DNA of 64,000 nucleotides, taken from positions 2,520,586 through 2,584,585 of the forward strand of contig VWZF01006750.1 in assembly GCA_013396755.1 (NCBI GenBank), written 5' to 3'. The position numbers and the translations under genes were made by a program. Source of the DNA: Sclerurus mexicanus (taxonomy: Eukaryota; Chordata; Aves; Passeriformes; Furnariidae). Below, in pieces: positions 1-10,420 of this stretch. How positions within the stretch are numbered: position 1 is the stretch's first letter; each line of letters begins with the position of its first letter. Under the pieces are notes generated by a model. The model made no database searches. It was not told where the DNA came from and saw only the letters and a list, made by a program, of their open reading frames with translations.

Positions 1-1274
1 CACGAGAAAAGCCCCTATTTAGACGTGAAAATAAAGTGACATGCTGCGTCCTAGTTAAAACAAGTAATCATTCTGCCATCCTCTCAGTATTCAAGACTTT
101 GTCACATTAGGCAGCAGAAATTTGGGAAACACCCATATCACAAATTTACCTCAAAGGTTTGGTGTTACAAAGATGTTGATGATTCGTTTAGAAGTACTTC
201 TGGGTTTGAATAAGGCTTAATGCAAACAACACTCTGTTTCTCTCACTGTTTTTTTTTTAATATGTAAGGAGGGCGCAACTCCACACTGATGATTAAATCC
301 CAGAGGTGAAACAAGGGTTTCAGCCACAGCTGGGGCCAGCCCTGCTGGATAAAAAGTATCATGTAGGACACACCACATATTTCCCATGGAATCACAGAAA
401 AGTGGCATTTTGAGAGGGAGTGATGTATTGTCTTGTAGCTTTCCTTTAGTAGCAAACCTCACAGTCATTCACTCATGTCTTTTCAAAACATCCTACTTTG
501 TGAAGGCTGACTTTGCTTCCTTCCATTTACTTATTACAAGAAAGCAAGGAAGAGAGAAAGAAATACGTAACATAAAATGAAAGTAGGATGAAAAAGTAAG
601 GCTGCCTAAGAATCTGGTCTCCTCTGCCATCAATGTGTCACAGTGTGCAGTTTCACACACCATGCAAACTTCTCAGGGCAGCTCATTTTCATTTCCATCA
701 TAGCATCACTTCTATTAGTACTGGGCTGCTTGAGTTTAGTTAATATTGAAGGAGAAGGTTTAAAGATGCCTTTCGAACTCTGTATGGCTCTCTGTACATG
801 GCTACAAGCTAATAAAGTCTGCATTTGCTAGTAGAACAACTCTTAGCTTCAGCATCAAATATTAGACAAATACAGTACTAATTACATGGCAGTCCTGATG
901 CATGAAGTCTCTACTAGACTACAGGGCAGCCTGAAGAGAAGCTCTCCAGTTCTGGCAGCATGCCTTGTCCCCAATTTAGACTTTTAAGGGTAACTTCAGC
1001 ATGCTTCACACAGCCCACGATTAATAACTGCTCATCATTCCTTTTCTCTCTCCTCTGCATTAAGCCCACCTGGCAGGATCATTACTTAAGCCAACCGAAA
1101 GAAATTTTTCATTAACATTTTCAGAGTATTAAATACTTTTTCAAGATTAAAATGTATCAGATGACCAGCTTTTTTTTTCTACTTTTCAACATTTAGTGTT
1201 CAAAATGTCAGTCTTGAGCAACTTTCTGTGGGATATATTCCCTTTAATACAGAAAAAATATTTAGATAGAGTAC

Positions 1275-1330
1275 CTGTAAAGTCTCTGGAGCAAATCTTA
1301 ACTAATTGCTCCCAACTGCAGTGACTAGGG
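1275..1330 (-). other. candidate 56-bp exon, unidentified
   Basis: Read on the minus strand, the segment follows a pyrimidine-rich acceptor (ttcccttaggtttccttgcag) and ends at CAG followed by GTACTC. One frame is open throughout after a single leading base and encodes PSHCSWEQLVKICSRDFT; the other two frames have stops or are less plausible. The phases are symmetric: one leading and one trailing base. I do not recognise the peptide. Pseudo-exons of this quality occur by chance in long introns, so this is only a lead. Confidence 0.15.
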
Positions 1331-3959
1331 CTGCAAGGAAACCTAAGGGAATTTATAAGTTTACTTTGAACACTATATTATTTTTCATGAATGCTTGCCC
1401 CTGAAAATGGGACCAAATCATGCAAAGGTCTTTATTCTCTATAGAGATCTGTACTTTGCAATAGTATATGCTGCTAGGATAAGACTGCATGAATGTTGTT
1501 CCCCACAGAATAATATGAAGACACTGAAAAAAATCTTACTAGAATGTGAGTTAAACATTGCCAAAAACCACCTACAAAGAATACCTCTTTATTCACCAGC
1601 TTGGACATTAAACCTCACTTATAACTTTAAATGAAAGCTATAACCTGAAAACTGGTGTTTGTAAATATAATGCTCATTACAATAGCTTTATAAATTAAAC
1701 TTGCGCACCCTGGAAGTGTGTCTGTACTTCACCACCTTGTTGCCAGCTGTGTGAAAGACAGCAGTGAAGGTGCAGAAAAGAATGGCTTCAGTATTTTATG
1801 TTGGGGGTTAGTTTCAAGGGTTTGGCAGTGGGATTTACTTCCATGCTCTACAGATCAGAGGCAGAACAGCTATTTGAATTCTTTCTTCATTACTACCTTT
1901 CTGTCACTCAGAAGTTCACCTTTATTCATTAATGGAAGAAATGGAGAGCTGAAATCCTCTCCATCAAAATCCTGCCTTTTGTTTCTCACAATACACTGGG
2001 ATTACTCGTGTATGCAGAGAAAACGCTGCCCCTTGCTGGGATTTTGTTCAATAAATACAATCTATTATTTTATGATTTTAAAAATGTTTAAACAAACGAT
2101 AATTTGGGGTGACAAAGTTCTGAGTCTAACCAGCTGGGCTTTAAACTCCTATGCATATCTCTACTATATCTTTTAAAATGAGACTCCAATTCTCGTCTCA
2201 AGTCTTCTAAGTGATTTCAGAAGTTCAGCCTTCAAGTCCGAAGTCCAGTGCTGGTTCTCACACACTGAATAGATGCTGATGGATACGTCTGCAAGCAGAC
2301 ACATTCAGTGTACAGAAACAGTGAGGTGCTGAAAATGAAACTCAAAGTTCTGGAACGTCCTTTAGAAGGTATAAAACAACACAGCAATTTTAGCAAGCAT
2401 TATTGTGATGAAAGAACTCAACAGGACAGCTGTGTGAAAAACCCTAGACAAATAATGCTTGTTCAGTTAAAATGAGATATACTGCTAAGGCCTTTTTACA
2501 TTGTTTTGTCAAGAAGACCATTCTCCAGGTTCTGAGTAGATTGAAGAGATGTTAAGGTTTAATTTTAAAAGAGACTTCAAATTATTTAACAGATTATCAA
2601 GATATTAGGATGCTTTCTCCAACTGTCCAAAGCAATTAATGTGCGTATACTGACACCCAGATATTCCACAAGAGCATGAAAGTCTTAGCATGGACAGAGA
2701 TGGGAGGTTACATTTCATTCTCTTCTGTATGCTACATGAATGCACATACTGCAGATTGGAGTAAAAGACAAGTTTCTGCATTGCTCAGAAAAGCAGCTGG
2801 ATTGAACTGTGTGTAAATTTAGCCTGAAGTGTTTTGTCTTATCTATCAAATGGTGAACAGCCACCTCAGTCATCTCTGTAGGCAGAACAACAAAGGAGCT
2901 AATCCTGATTAGGTCTAACGTTGTCTGAATCACATTTATGTTCACCCTGGAAAAACAGGTCACATAAATTAATCCAGCCTGCAAAAATATCTAGAACCAG
3001 AAAACCTGTCAACCAAAGGACGAGTCATATGCCCAGTCACCTGACATGGGCCATACGCCCTGTCTTAGCAAGAATTTTACCACTGCAAGAATTTAACCAT
3101 TGGCAACCTGTTCAACTTCCTTGCTTTCCTCTCTCCTCTTTCTAGAGTTGCTCAACAACAACAAAGAGCTAGCAATACATAAAAGGAAGGTGAATTGCAC
3201 CCTTATATATGAATTATTTAAAAAAAATCTAAATTTGCTGAAGACTCGTAATATAAAGGTCTAAAAGAGGCAAGACTCTGCAGGGAGAAGCTTCTGTTAA
3301 CAGAATCTTTCCGAGGAAGGTGAAGAGGGAAAATGAATCAGAAAAACTCCTCCAGAAGAGCAGTTTATAAAAGTAAGAGGTTCTCTGTAAGAGCAAGCAG
3401 GACAGCCTAAAGTTTATCCAAGGGAGACTATATTTTATTCCCCTTCGGGCGTGAACAGACATCCTATTTTGCTGCTCACAAACTGGCTGAACTAGGAAAA
3501 CGTGCTGACAGTTTGCATACCACCAAAATTAAGGTGTTACTTTGAGATCACTCAGCTGAAGAATTGTCTTAGCTCATCCAGAAGCATTTCACTGCTAATG
3601 GCCAGCAAGCAAATTTGCTGGCATGCTCATTTCCTTCTACGAATATGCGCCAGCACACCTGAATTTTACAGCAGAATAAAGGAAAATCCAGAACGCTGCT
3701 GCTAAACTTACTGTTCATAATTAAATCACTGCAAGATCTTTTTTTGCAGACCTTTTTTGGGCCATTTTCCAGGATGAAGCAACAGCTGTCTTTGCCAGTC
3801 TCCTTACAGGCAAAGAAAATTTTCAAGATTAATTGCTCTGATAGAAAACAGGAGATTTTCTTTTTTGCCTTTCTTTGCTAGTGTTGCTTCTCCTGCAGTC
3901 AAGTTTCTGAACCTGGAGGCACTTCCAACTGCAAATTACAGGTTTGATAAGCTGCGTAC

Positions 3960-4004
3960 CTGTTGTTCATAGAGATCAGAAGTTTTAAAATCCCCTTTTA
4001 TTTC
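3960..4004 (-). other. candidate 45-bp exon, unidentified
   Basis: On the minus strand a 45-base segment lies between an acceptor ending ctttctag-like (aagtcttctag) and a good donor, CAG then GTACGC. It is open in phase 0 and encodes EIKGDFKTSDLYEQQ, a peptide with protein-like composition that I cannot assign to any family. Length is a multiple of three. The acceptor's pyrimidine tract is only moderate. It could be a microexon of a minus-strand gene or a chance pseudo-exon. Confidence 0.15.
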
Positions 4005-5197
4005 CTAGAAGACTTTAAAATTAATTTCCCACTTTTCCAAGGAGGCTAATGTGAGGCAATTGGTGATGTCTTCCTATGGTTTGAAGTGTAGCAAAAGGAA
4101 ACCTCAGCTGAAAATTTGGCTTTAGCAGAGGACAAAGAGCCTGAAAACATATCAATCCCTGCTCTTCCCCTAAGGAGCTTCCAACTAACCTATCAAAGAA
4201 AGTAGCAGAGCACATAATCCAGACTGGTGGGTGCCCTTGATGAAACTCACGCTACACAGGATGTCGTCCTTTTTAATTAGGACATTTAACAGATGAATAT
4301 GGCCAAGAACCAGAATTGCCTGTTCTTGTTTAAGAATAAGCTCTCCACCCAAACAAAGTATTAATGTGTCACTCTGTATAATAAATACATGACTTGCTAT
4401 ACAAAGAAGTATAGTTGAATGGCTTTGGCCTTGTCTCAAACTAATTTATTTTAAGTCTATATATAACAAGTTCCTCTGACAATGAATTGTGTAACATCTA
4501 CAAGACAAAAAACGGCACACTTCGTTAGCTACAGAAAGACAGGTGGACTGACAGAAATTTCCACTTAGTGCTTTATTGGCTGCCTGCCATGGTTTGAATG
4601 GGGGCAATTATGAAAAAATTGAACACATGACTTTAATAAGTTTCAATATAGATTGCCGTCTGGTTGAAACAGAGCTTTACAATGAGTTACTCTGGGTTTA
4701 GTCTTTGCTGCTAGGAACAAATGTGTTGTTTCAGATGTCAATCATATACTCTTGGTATTATCTGAAAAGGTTAGCAAGAATACTGACATGTGGAATTGTG
4801 GATGACAGGAAGCAGCCACAGCACTGATTTCCCTCCACATCCTGTGAGATAACAGGCTCTCTCCATGCCAGTGGGGAAGTACCTCTCTGAGCACGACATG
4901 GATGTGGCAGCAGCACCTGACTCCAGGAATGCACAGCAAAGAACAGCTACCATTGTTGCGGGCATTCAGTAGCAGCCCCTGCAAGCAGAGTCCTCTGATG
5001 CCGAGGCAGAGGTTCTCTGTCCAGAACTGAGCACTGAATAATCTACAGATAAAATTAAAACTGATCTTATCAAATGTTTAGGATGGATGTGTCTTGATAC
5101 AAAGGTGTCCTTCTCTGGTTTTACAGTTCAAGCTCCCACCTCCAGCAATTGAATTGGCTATGAATAAGACAGCAAATAATGCATCATTTCATGCTCA

Positions 5198-5211
5198 CCC
5201 TGACGTCAGGG
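5198..5211. promoter_or_regulatory. perfect 14-bp palindrome with consensus CRE
   Basis: The sequence ccctgacgtcaggg is its own reverse complement. Its centre, TGACGTCA at 5201-5208, is the full cAMP-response element bound by CREB/ATF-family bZIP dimers. The intact CpG stands out in CpG-poor DNA. There is no CpG island or visible transcription start nearby, so if it is used it would act as a distal element. Function is inferred from the motif only. Confidence 0.45.
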
Positions 5212-5948
5212 AGGCACCGCTGCAGCAGTTAATGCTTGCTCCACATTTTGAGCAGTTTAAATGAAAAGTTGAGGTTTAGATGAACCACCAAGTCTCCCTC
5301 CCAACCAATGCTCTTCCCTCCCCAGCCAAGCACACACTGCCTTTTAGAAAAAAACTCACTCATGTGTCCCCCAGGCGAACTGCTCTTTCACCAATAAAAG
5401 TTCTGCAGGGAACTTCTTCAGGACTGAAGCAGCCTATTGATGGGGGAATCAGTCAGTCACTGGCCCATTGCATGAGAGCCTACATGTGAGCCAGAGAAAT
5501 CCAGACTTGCTTGAACTGCTCACATGGGAATGGGGACAGAAAGCCTGCCCAGAGCAAGAGCAGCAGTGGTCCCAGCCTCCCATACAAATTCTTCCTAATT
5601 CTCTAGCAGCACAAGCAGCAGGATGGTTTCTCCCCAGTCTCGAGTCCCCACTCCCATCTGCCAACTCCAGCTCCAGCTCCCTCCCCGGGCAGCACTGAAG
5701 ATGCATCAGTCCATGGTGCTAAGTGCATCTTTGGTCACCTCTGCGCTAGTTCACACATGGTTTTTCACTCTGTGTGTATACATGCTTTCATTCAAAATAC
5801 AAAATCCAGCGCAATTATTGCATAACGAAGATGCACTCGAATGGCCATATCTCGTAGTACATTCCCAAGACAAAACGCTCATGTTTCCAGTCCTGTCTCA
5901 CCTGTGACAAGACTGCTAATGCAACTGCAGATTATTTTATCCTCTATC
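5212..5948. other. GC-elevated non-coding stretch
   Basis: Positions about 5450-5720 have higher GC than the surroundings and are open in several frames on both strands, which is what GC-rich DNA with few stop codons gives by chance. No domain or known peptide is visible. No repeat was recognised. Confidence 0.5.
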
Positions 5949-6122
5949 AAAAAAAAACACCACAAAACCAAACGAACAAAAAAAATCCCAAACCCCACAA
6001 TGCTAAAAACCCAGCAAAAACAAATAAAAGACAAAAACAAACCAAAACCCCCAAACAAAAAAAACCAAACAACCAAACAAAACCAACCAAAACAAAACAA
6101 AAAAACAAAGAAGAGGAAAACC
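5949..6122. repeat. A/C-rich low-complexity tract
   Basis: About 174 bases made almost only of A and C on the plus strand, as irregular units such as caaa, ccaaa and aaaac. It is the largest of seven such tracts in the window. The 112-codon frame running through it (5841-6179) encodes a Lys/Asn/Gln/Pro/Thr-rich low-complexity string and is not a gene. Confidence 0.9.
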
Positions 6123-7205
6123 AAAGTGCTGTTCCATTCAGTGAGAAATGAGCTGCAACCCCCCAAGAGTGAAAAATAAAAGGAATATGAGTAATTTTCA
6201 ATAGCGTTGTCCTTGAGTAGGACAATGCCAGCAAAACATTTTAATACCTTAGGATATTCAGCTATGGCATTACCAGAACTGCTCCTGTCCCTGCATGTTT
6301 TGATTTTTCTGAATGCCCATTGCTTCTGCCTGTACTGATCTTGCCTGCTTCAGTCATCCTCCTTCACACACATTTGAGAAGAGCTGTGTATGGGCACCAA
6401 ACCCTTTTGCCACTCCAGACTGCTTGTTCTTATGCTGCATGAGTGCATCATTTAAAATAATCAGACACAACATGAAGTAACTATTGCTATCATTTGCTCA
6501 CCACTAAGTGATATTAATTTTTACTTTCACGGGTTTTGAGTATTTTCAGGTGTTGCCTCCAATACTACTATATTCTTTAATTTCAACGTGATCACAAATT
6601 ATCAGTAAAAATAGTGGCAACTATTAACAACAGGAACAATGTGCACTAATGACAAATCCATATGAGACACTTCTGACACACCAGAAATTCAGTAAGGACA
6701 AGTCCAAAATGAACTGTCATAATTTGGTGCGCAAATAAAACCCGAAAAACTGGCTAGTCAATAATGTGCAGCATCAGACAGGAGGTCACTGACTTAATGT
6801 GAGTCATCAGTGCAATAATCGATGAGAAAGCAGTTACGGTATCAGGAGATATCCACAGACTGTTCTGCATGAGAAAGGAGAAACAAGCCTACTCAGGGCA
6901 GTGAAGTCACTTCAAGAGCAGTGTCATGCTTTAGGCAGCATCATTCTCAGAGGACAAAAACATGTGAAAAATTGTCCAGAAAGTCACAAAAAGTACCCTC
7001 ACTAATTTGAAACAATTAATTATGAGATTTGTTCAGTCTAGAGACAAGGCCACATGGTAACAGCTCTGAAATAAGCAAAAGGTCTCTGCAAAGAGAGATG
7101 AAATATACCTTTGCTCCAAGTGCACCTGCAGAGAATGAGAAAAAAAAGCTGAAATTTTAACACTGGGATCTCAGACATCCAGAAGATCAAGTTTTCTTTG
7201 AAAGC
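6123..7205. other. non-coding stretch, nothing recognised
   Basis: AT-rich sequence with many stops in all frames; no repeat, RNA gene or promoter signal recognised. Confidence 0.5.
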
Positions 7206-7360
7206 CTGACTAAGAATGGAAACAGATTGCCTACAGAGGTACAAAAATAAACCTTCATTCCCAAAGGTTGAAACAATGGTTAGACAAATTGGTGTCAGAA
7301 ATGGCTTAGGTACAGTTATACATGCCTTCAGGTGGAAGAACAGCCTAGACAATACAAACT
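7206..7360 (+). mobile_element. old, degraded CR1-type LINE 3' fragment
   Basis: The segment follows the order of conserved words near the 3' end of old sauropsid CR1 copies: 'aacagattgcctacagaggt' at about 7220, then a region resembling the usual 'ggttagacaaa...gtcag.aatgg.ttaggta' at about 7278-7310, then a relic of the 'ctggactagatgac' block near 7340. Similarity is patchy, which suggests a copy much older than the one at 9.8 kb. Identification is from memory of the family, not a search. Confidence 0.5.
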
Positions 7361-7771
7361 TCTTTGCAGACTTACTGTCTCACTCTCTACAGACTTACCT
7401 CAAAATGCAAATTAAACTCATTCAAAAACTGAAACCAAACCTCCTAATTTGTAAAACATCAAAACTCTTTTAATGTACTTTCATTTTTTAATTTCATAAC
7501 ACTGCAATTCTAACTTGGCCTAATGAACAAAAGGAAAAGTAATCTAAACCCAGAATGTTTCAATGTAGCGCTCATAAAACACATATTATGGTGACTGTCT
7601 TTCTGTTAGTTGCTCACCAAGCCAAAAGATCTATCCTTCACAGTGTTCTTATCAAGATAATTCCAATATTGTAACTCCAAGACTTCACCAATATTGTTCC
7701 CATTATTGCACTCACATCAGTATATGAAGAGGTTTTATCAGTCATAGTATCAGTCTTTGGGACAGTCTGGA

Positions 7772-7852
7772 ATCCTAGAATCATAAACTGGTTTGGGTTG
7801 TAAGGGACCTTAAAGACCTTTAAGATCCAGTTCCAACATCCCTGTCCCAGAC
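7772..7852 (-). mobile_element. CR1 LINE 3'-terminal fragment
   Basis: The plus strand reads as the reverse complement of the avian CR1 3' end: 'aatcctagaatcataaactg' followed by 'gtttgggttgtaagggacct', then the 'gatccagttccaacatccct' block. The copy is therefore on the minus strand and strongly 5'-truncated to about 80 bases, as is normal for CR1. An A-rich tract abuts it at 7871-7908. Confidence 0.87.
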
Positions 7853-7870
7853 TGTTATCTTCAAAGAGAA

Positions 7871-7908
7871 ATTTTTTTAAAAAAAGAAAAAAAAAAGAAA
7901 GAAAAGAA
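7871..7908. repeat. A-rich / GA-rich low-complexity tract
   Basis: A run of T7 then mostly A with scattered G (aaaaagaaaaaaaaaagaaagaaaag), directly beside the CR1 fragment ending near 7852. It is followed by a 9-base tandem duplication (gaacagctgaacagctga). Confidence 0.8.
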
Positions 7909-8361
7909 CAGCTGAACAGCTGAAAAAATGTTAAGGAACTCAGGGGGAAACGTTTTGAAGAGACACTGAAGCTTTGGAAATAAAGAGACTACAGTATTTT
8001 TCTTTTTCTTAACTCTGGAGACTCAGAACTTGCAATAAGTCCTAAATTAAATTTATTTTTAATACACAGCGAACACCGCAGTATGTTTCTCTAGTCATGA
8101 TAATTTAACTTCAGAGGAACAAGGCAATATTAAAAACTGCTCTGTGCCTCTACCCATGTTTCCTAATCTCCTCTGAGATTATCTTTAATGCAGGAAAGAA
8201 AACACCACTTTTAAGTAAAAAAAAATCCATATCATATTTGTCTCCAGACCTTTAATTGTTTAATGCAATTCCCCTTGGAAGATGTTCAGTTTCATCTATA
8301 CAATCTTTTTTTTTTCCCCCCAAAAAAACTTATCAATATTTTGAAATATAAAGGTACTTAC

Positions 8362-8492
8362 TTTATAAGTTGTTTTGATTTTTCAAATGAGTCAAACTGA
8401 AGTTGTAATAAACAATACAATTTACCATGTCTTCCTCCATTCAGTGTATGGACTCTCTTGTGAATAGTAGCTTCTGCCAGTGGGGATTTTGA
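8362..8492 (-). other. candidate 131-bp exon, unidentified
   Basis: On the minus strand a frame is open for 43 codons and runs into a strong donor, AAA then GTAAGTACC. The peptide includes KRVHTLNGGRHGKLYCLL and QFDSFEKSKQLI. The acceptor (ctgctctgatag) is mediocre. The phrase HKRVHT resembles a C2H2 zinc-finger linker, but no Cys-Cys-His-His spacing follows, so that is coincidence. No family recognised; chance remains the leading explanation. Confidence 0.13.
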
Positions 8493-9268
8493 CTATCAGA
8501 GCAGTAAAATTTTGCTTGCCAAAGTTTGTTCTTTATGCACAGCTGGAGAACTTTGCATTTAGCACAGCATTACCACATATGCACATGCAACTGAATTATT
8601 AATTTATGGGGGAAGATGAAAACCAATACTTTCAGTGTAGTGTGAAAGATAATAAAAGAGTCAAAGCAACAAGGGACATGCACAAGAAAAGAGACAGAGA
8701 GCCACAGTAGAACCAGTCAATTCAGCTGGACTGAAGCTGCCAGGCAATAACAGTTCTTTACTAACAATATTAATGTTTTATGTAGAGCCTGGATTCCTAA
8801 CAGGAAAAAGAATGTTTCCAAAAACGGAGGGAAAATGCTATTGAAAAGAGTTCCTTCATGTGTCTTCACAGGGGATTTAAGAAAACAGATACTAAGCATT
8901 TGAAACATTGCAGAAATGTCTTGAATTTCTTTAATGGTCTGTGTCCACCAACTTTCGGGGGAAATTTCCAAACAGAACACACTGCTGGAGCACAGTACAC
9001 TGCAAGCATGTTGTGTTCAGCTCCATCCTTTGGGAAACACAAGCAGGTGTTTTGAAGGAATGCTTTGCCTGAAACCTGCCTTTTGATTATTGTGGCTTTG
9101 GAGACCTTTTGAAAAGAGAGACCTGACAAGGGTATTGAGCTTTGTTTAGAGAACTTAATCCTCATTCTCACAGCTGCTGACAGGAAAAGGCTATGTTTTG
9201 CTTAAGGAAAAGATTCCTTTCTTAGAACCAAGGGATGAAAGTGATAGAGAAGAACAAACATCCCCCCC

Positions 9269-9282
9269 NNNNNNNNNNNNNN
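9269..9282. other. assembly gap (14 N) between homopolymers
   Basis: Fourteen Ns are preceded by C7 and followed by A11 (9283-9293) and C17 (9294-9310). The true length of this poly-C/poly-A tract is unknown; the join is a typical sequencing or assembly failure at homopolymers. Any frame crossing it is unreliable. Confidence 0.98.
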
Positions 9283-9814
9283 AAAAAAAAAAACCCCCCC
9301 CCCCCCCCCCACCCCGAACAGCACAGTTAACACACCCAACACCTGACCATTAACAGCAGGAGAAACATCCCTTTACAGTTCTACTATAAATATCAATATA
9401 CATAACTATAAATCAAAGTAAAAAATTTCTGCCAGGTGGCACTGGGCATTATAGGGATACAAAAAACATCCAAATAATAACCAGATCCTGAGAGACACCA
9501 AGTTCCTCCCTCCTGTTGAAATGAATGGTGCAGAGCATGCTACAGATGTAACCTGAGCAGTTGCTTACATCATTCCAGTGCTATACTGAGCACTATTTGA
9601 AGTATTTCCAAAAAAGTGGAAAACCCACTTAATTTTAACTGATATTCCAATCTTAGATGCACACATTGCCATGAGCTTTGATTTCCATTACTTCTAAAAT
9701 AGTGATAATGTGAGTCCAAAGAAAAAAATTGTTCAAAGTGTTCACAGATTGATTTTTTTTTTCTTCTCCTAAGATCTTTATTTATACCAGTGGCACACAA
9801 ACTTAGAGACTTCC

Positions 9815-10021
9815 AAACATATTGGGATGCAACAGTGAGGCACTGGAACAAGCTGCCCAGAGCATGTGTGGATGTCCCATCCCTGGAAGTGTTGAAGGCC
9901 AGACTGGATGGAGCTTTGAGCAACCTGGTCTAGTGTAAGGTGTCCCCTGCCCATAGTGGGGGAGTTGGAGCTCGATGATCTTTAAGATTCTTTCCAACCC
10001 AAACTCTATGATTCTGTGATA
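9815..10021 (+). mobile_element. CR1 LINE 3' fragment, well preserved
   Basis: This carries the classic avian CR1 3' block in order: 'cactggaacaagctgcccag' (9841), 'catccctggaagtgttgaag' (9878), 'actggatggagctttgagca' (9903), 'acctggtctagtgtaaggtg' (9923), 'gagctcgatgatctttaag', 'tttccaacccaaactctatg' and the terminal 'attctgtgat' at 10011-10020. The 5' edge near 9815 is the usual random truncation point. This is the clearest CR1 in the left half and alone indicates a bird or other reptile. Confidence 0.95.
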
Positions 10022-10390
10022 TTTCAATATTACAGGCTAGTAAATAGAATTTGAAGCATTACAGTTCATTTCATTAAGAAGTTCTGTTAACTTCTTAAAC
10101 AAAATCTTTACCCAGGAGAGTTTGTACTATGTGTGCATTTGTTGCTGCTCATTGAAAGAGCTGACCTACCCTGCACAAGGAATAAACCAGTAAACTCCTC
10201 TGGCTGTACTAATTCTGAAGATTTGGATTTCCTGAAAATGCCATCTCCAAAGGAATATGACAGCTCAGCAGGACTTTTCCAGCAGCCTCAGTTGTTGCCT
10301 GTGGGAGGCTGTGACAGACTGTGTGATGGCACAGTGGGTGATGTTGTTCATCCCAATACTTAGAAACTGATGAGGAAACTGAATGCGTGG

Positions 10391-10420
10391 ATATATATGA
10401 ATATATGAAAATATATGAAT
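10391..10420. repeat. short ATATATGA-type tandem repeat
   Basis: Three imperfect copies of an 8-9 base unit (atatatga, aatatatgaa, aatatatgaa). No function apparent. Confidence 0.7.

Larger units (their letters stand above)
1..5197. other. AT-rich non-coding stretch, no gene recognised
   Basis: No reading frame here resembles a known protein. The longest, 152 codons on the plus strand at 1718-2176, has no recognisable domain. Base composition is that of avian intron or intergenic DNA. No interspersed repeat could be recognised by eye. Two minus-strand splice-flanked open segments (1275-1330 and 3960-4004) are listed separately as weak exon candidates. Confidence 0.6.

Noticed and set aside
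148..220. Minus-strand exon ending at GAG then GTAAAT near 153
   Set aside because: All three frames contain stops before the donor.
1718..2176. 152-codon plus-strand ORF, the longest outside the CpG island
   Set aside because: No domain, no coding-like composition, no flanking promoter or splice context; expected by chance in 64 kb.
5841..6179. 112-codon plus-strand ORF rich in Lys, Asn, Gln and Pro
   Set aside because: It is the translation of an A/C low-complexity tract.
8362..8492. C2H2 zinc-finger-like phrase HKRVHT
   Set aside because: No cysteine pair or second histidine at finger spacing; coincidence.
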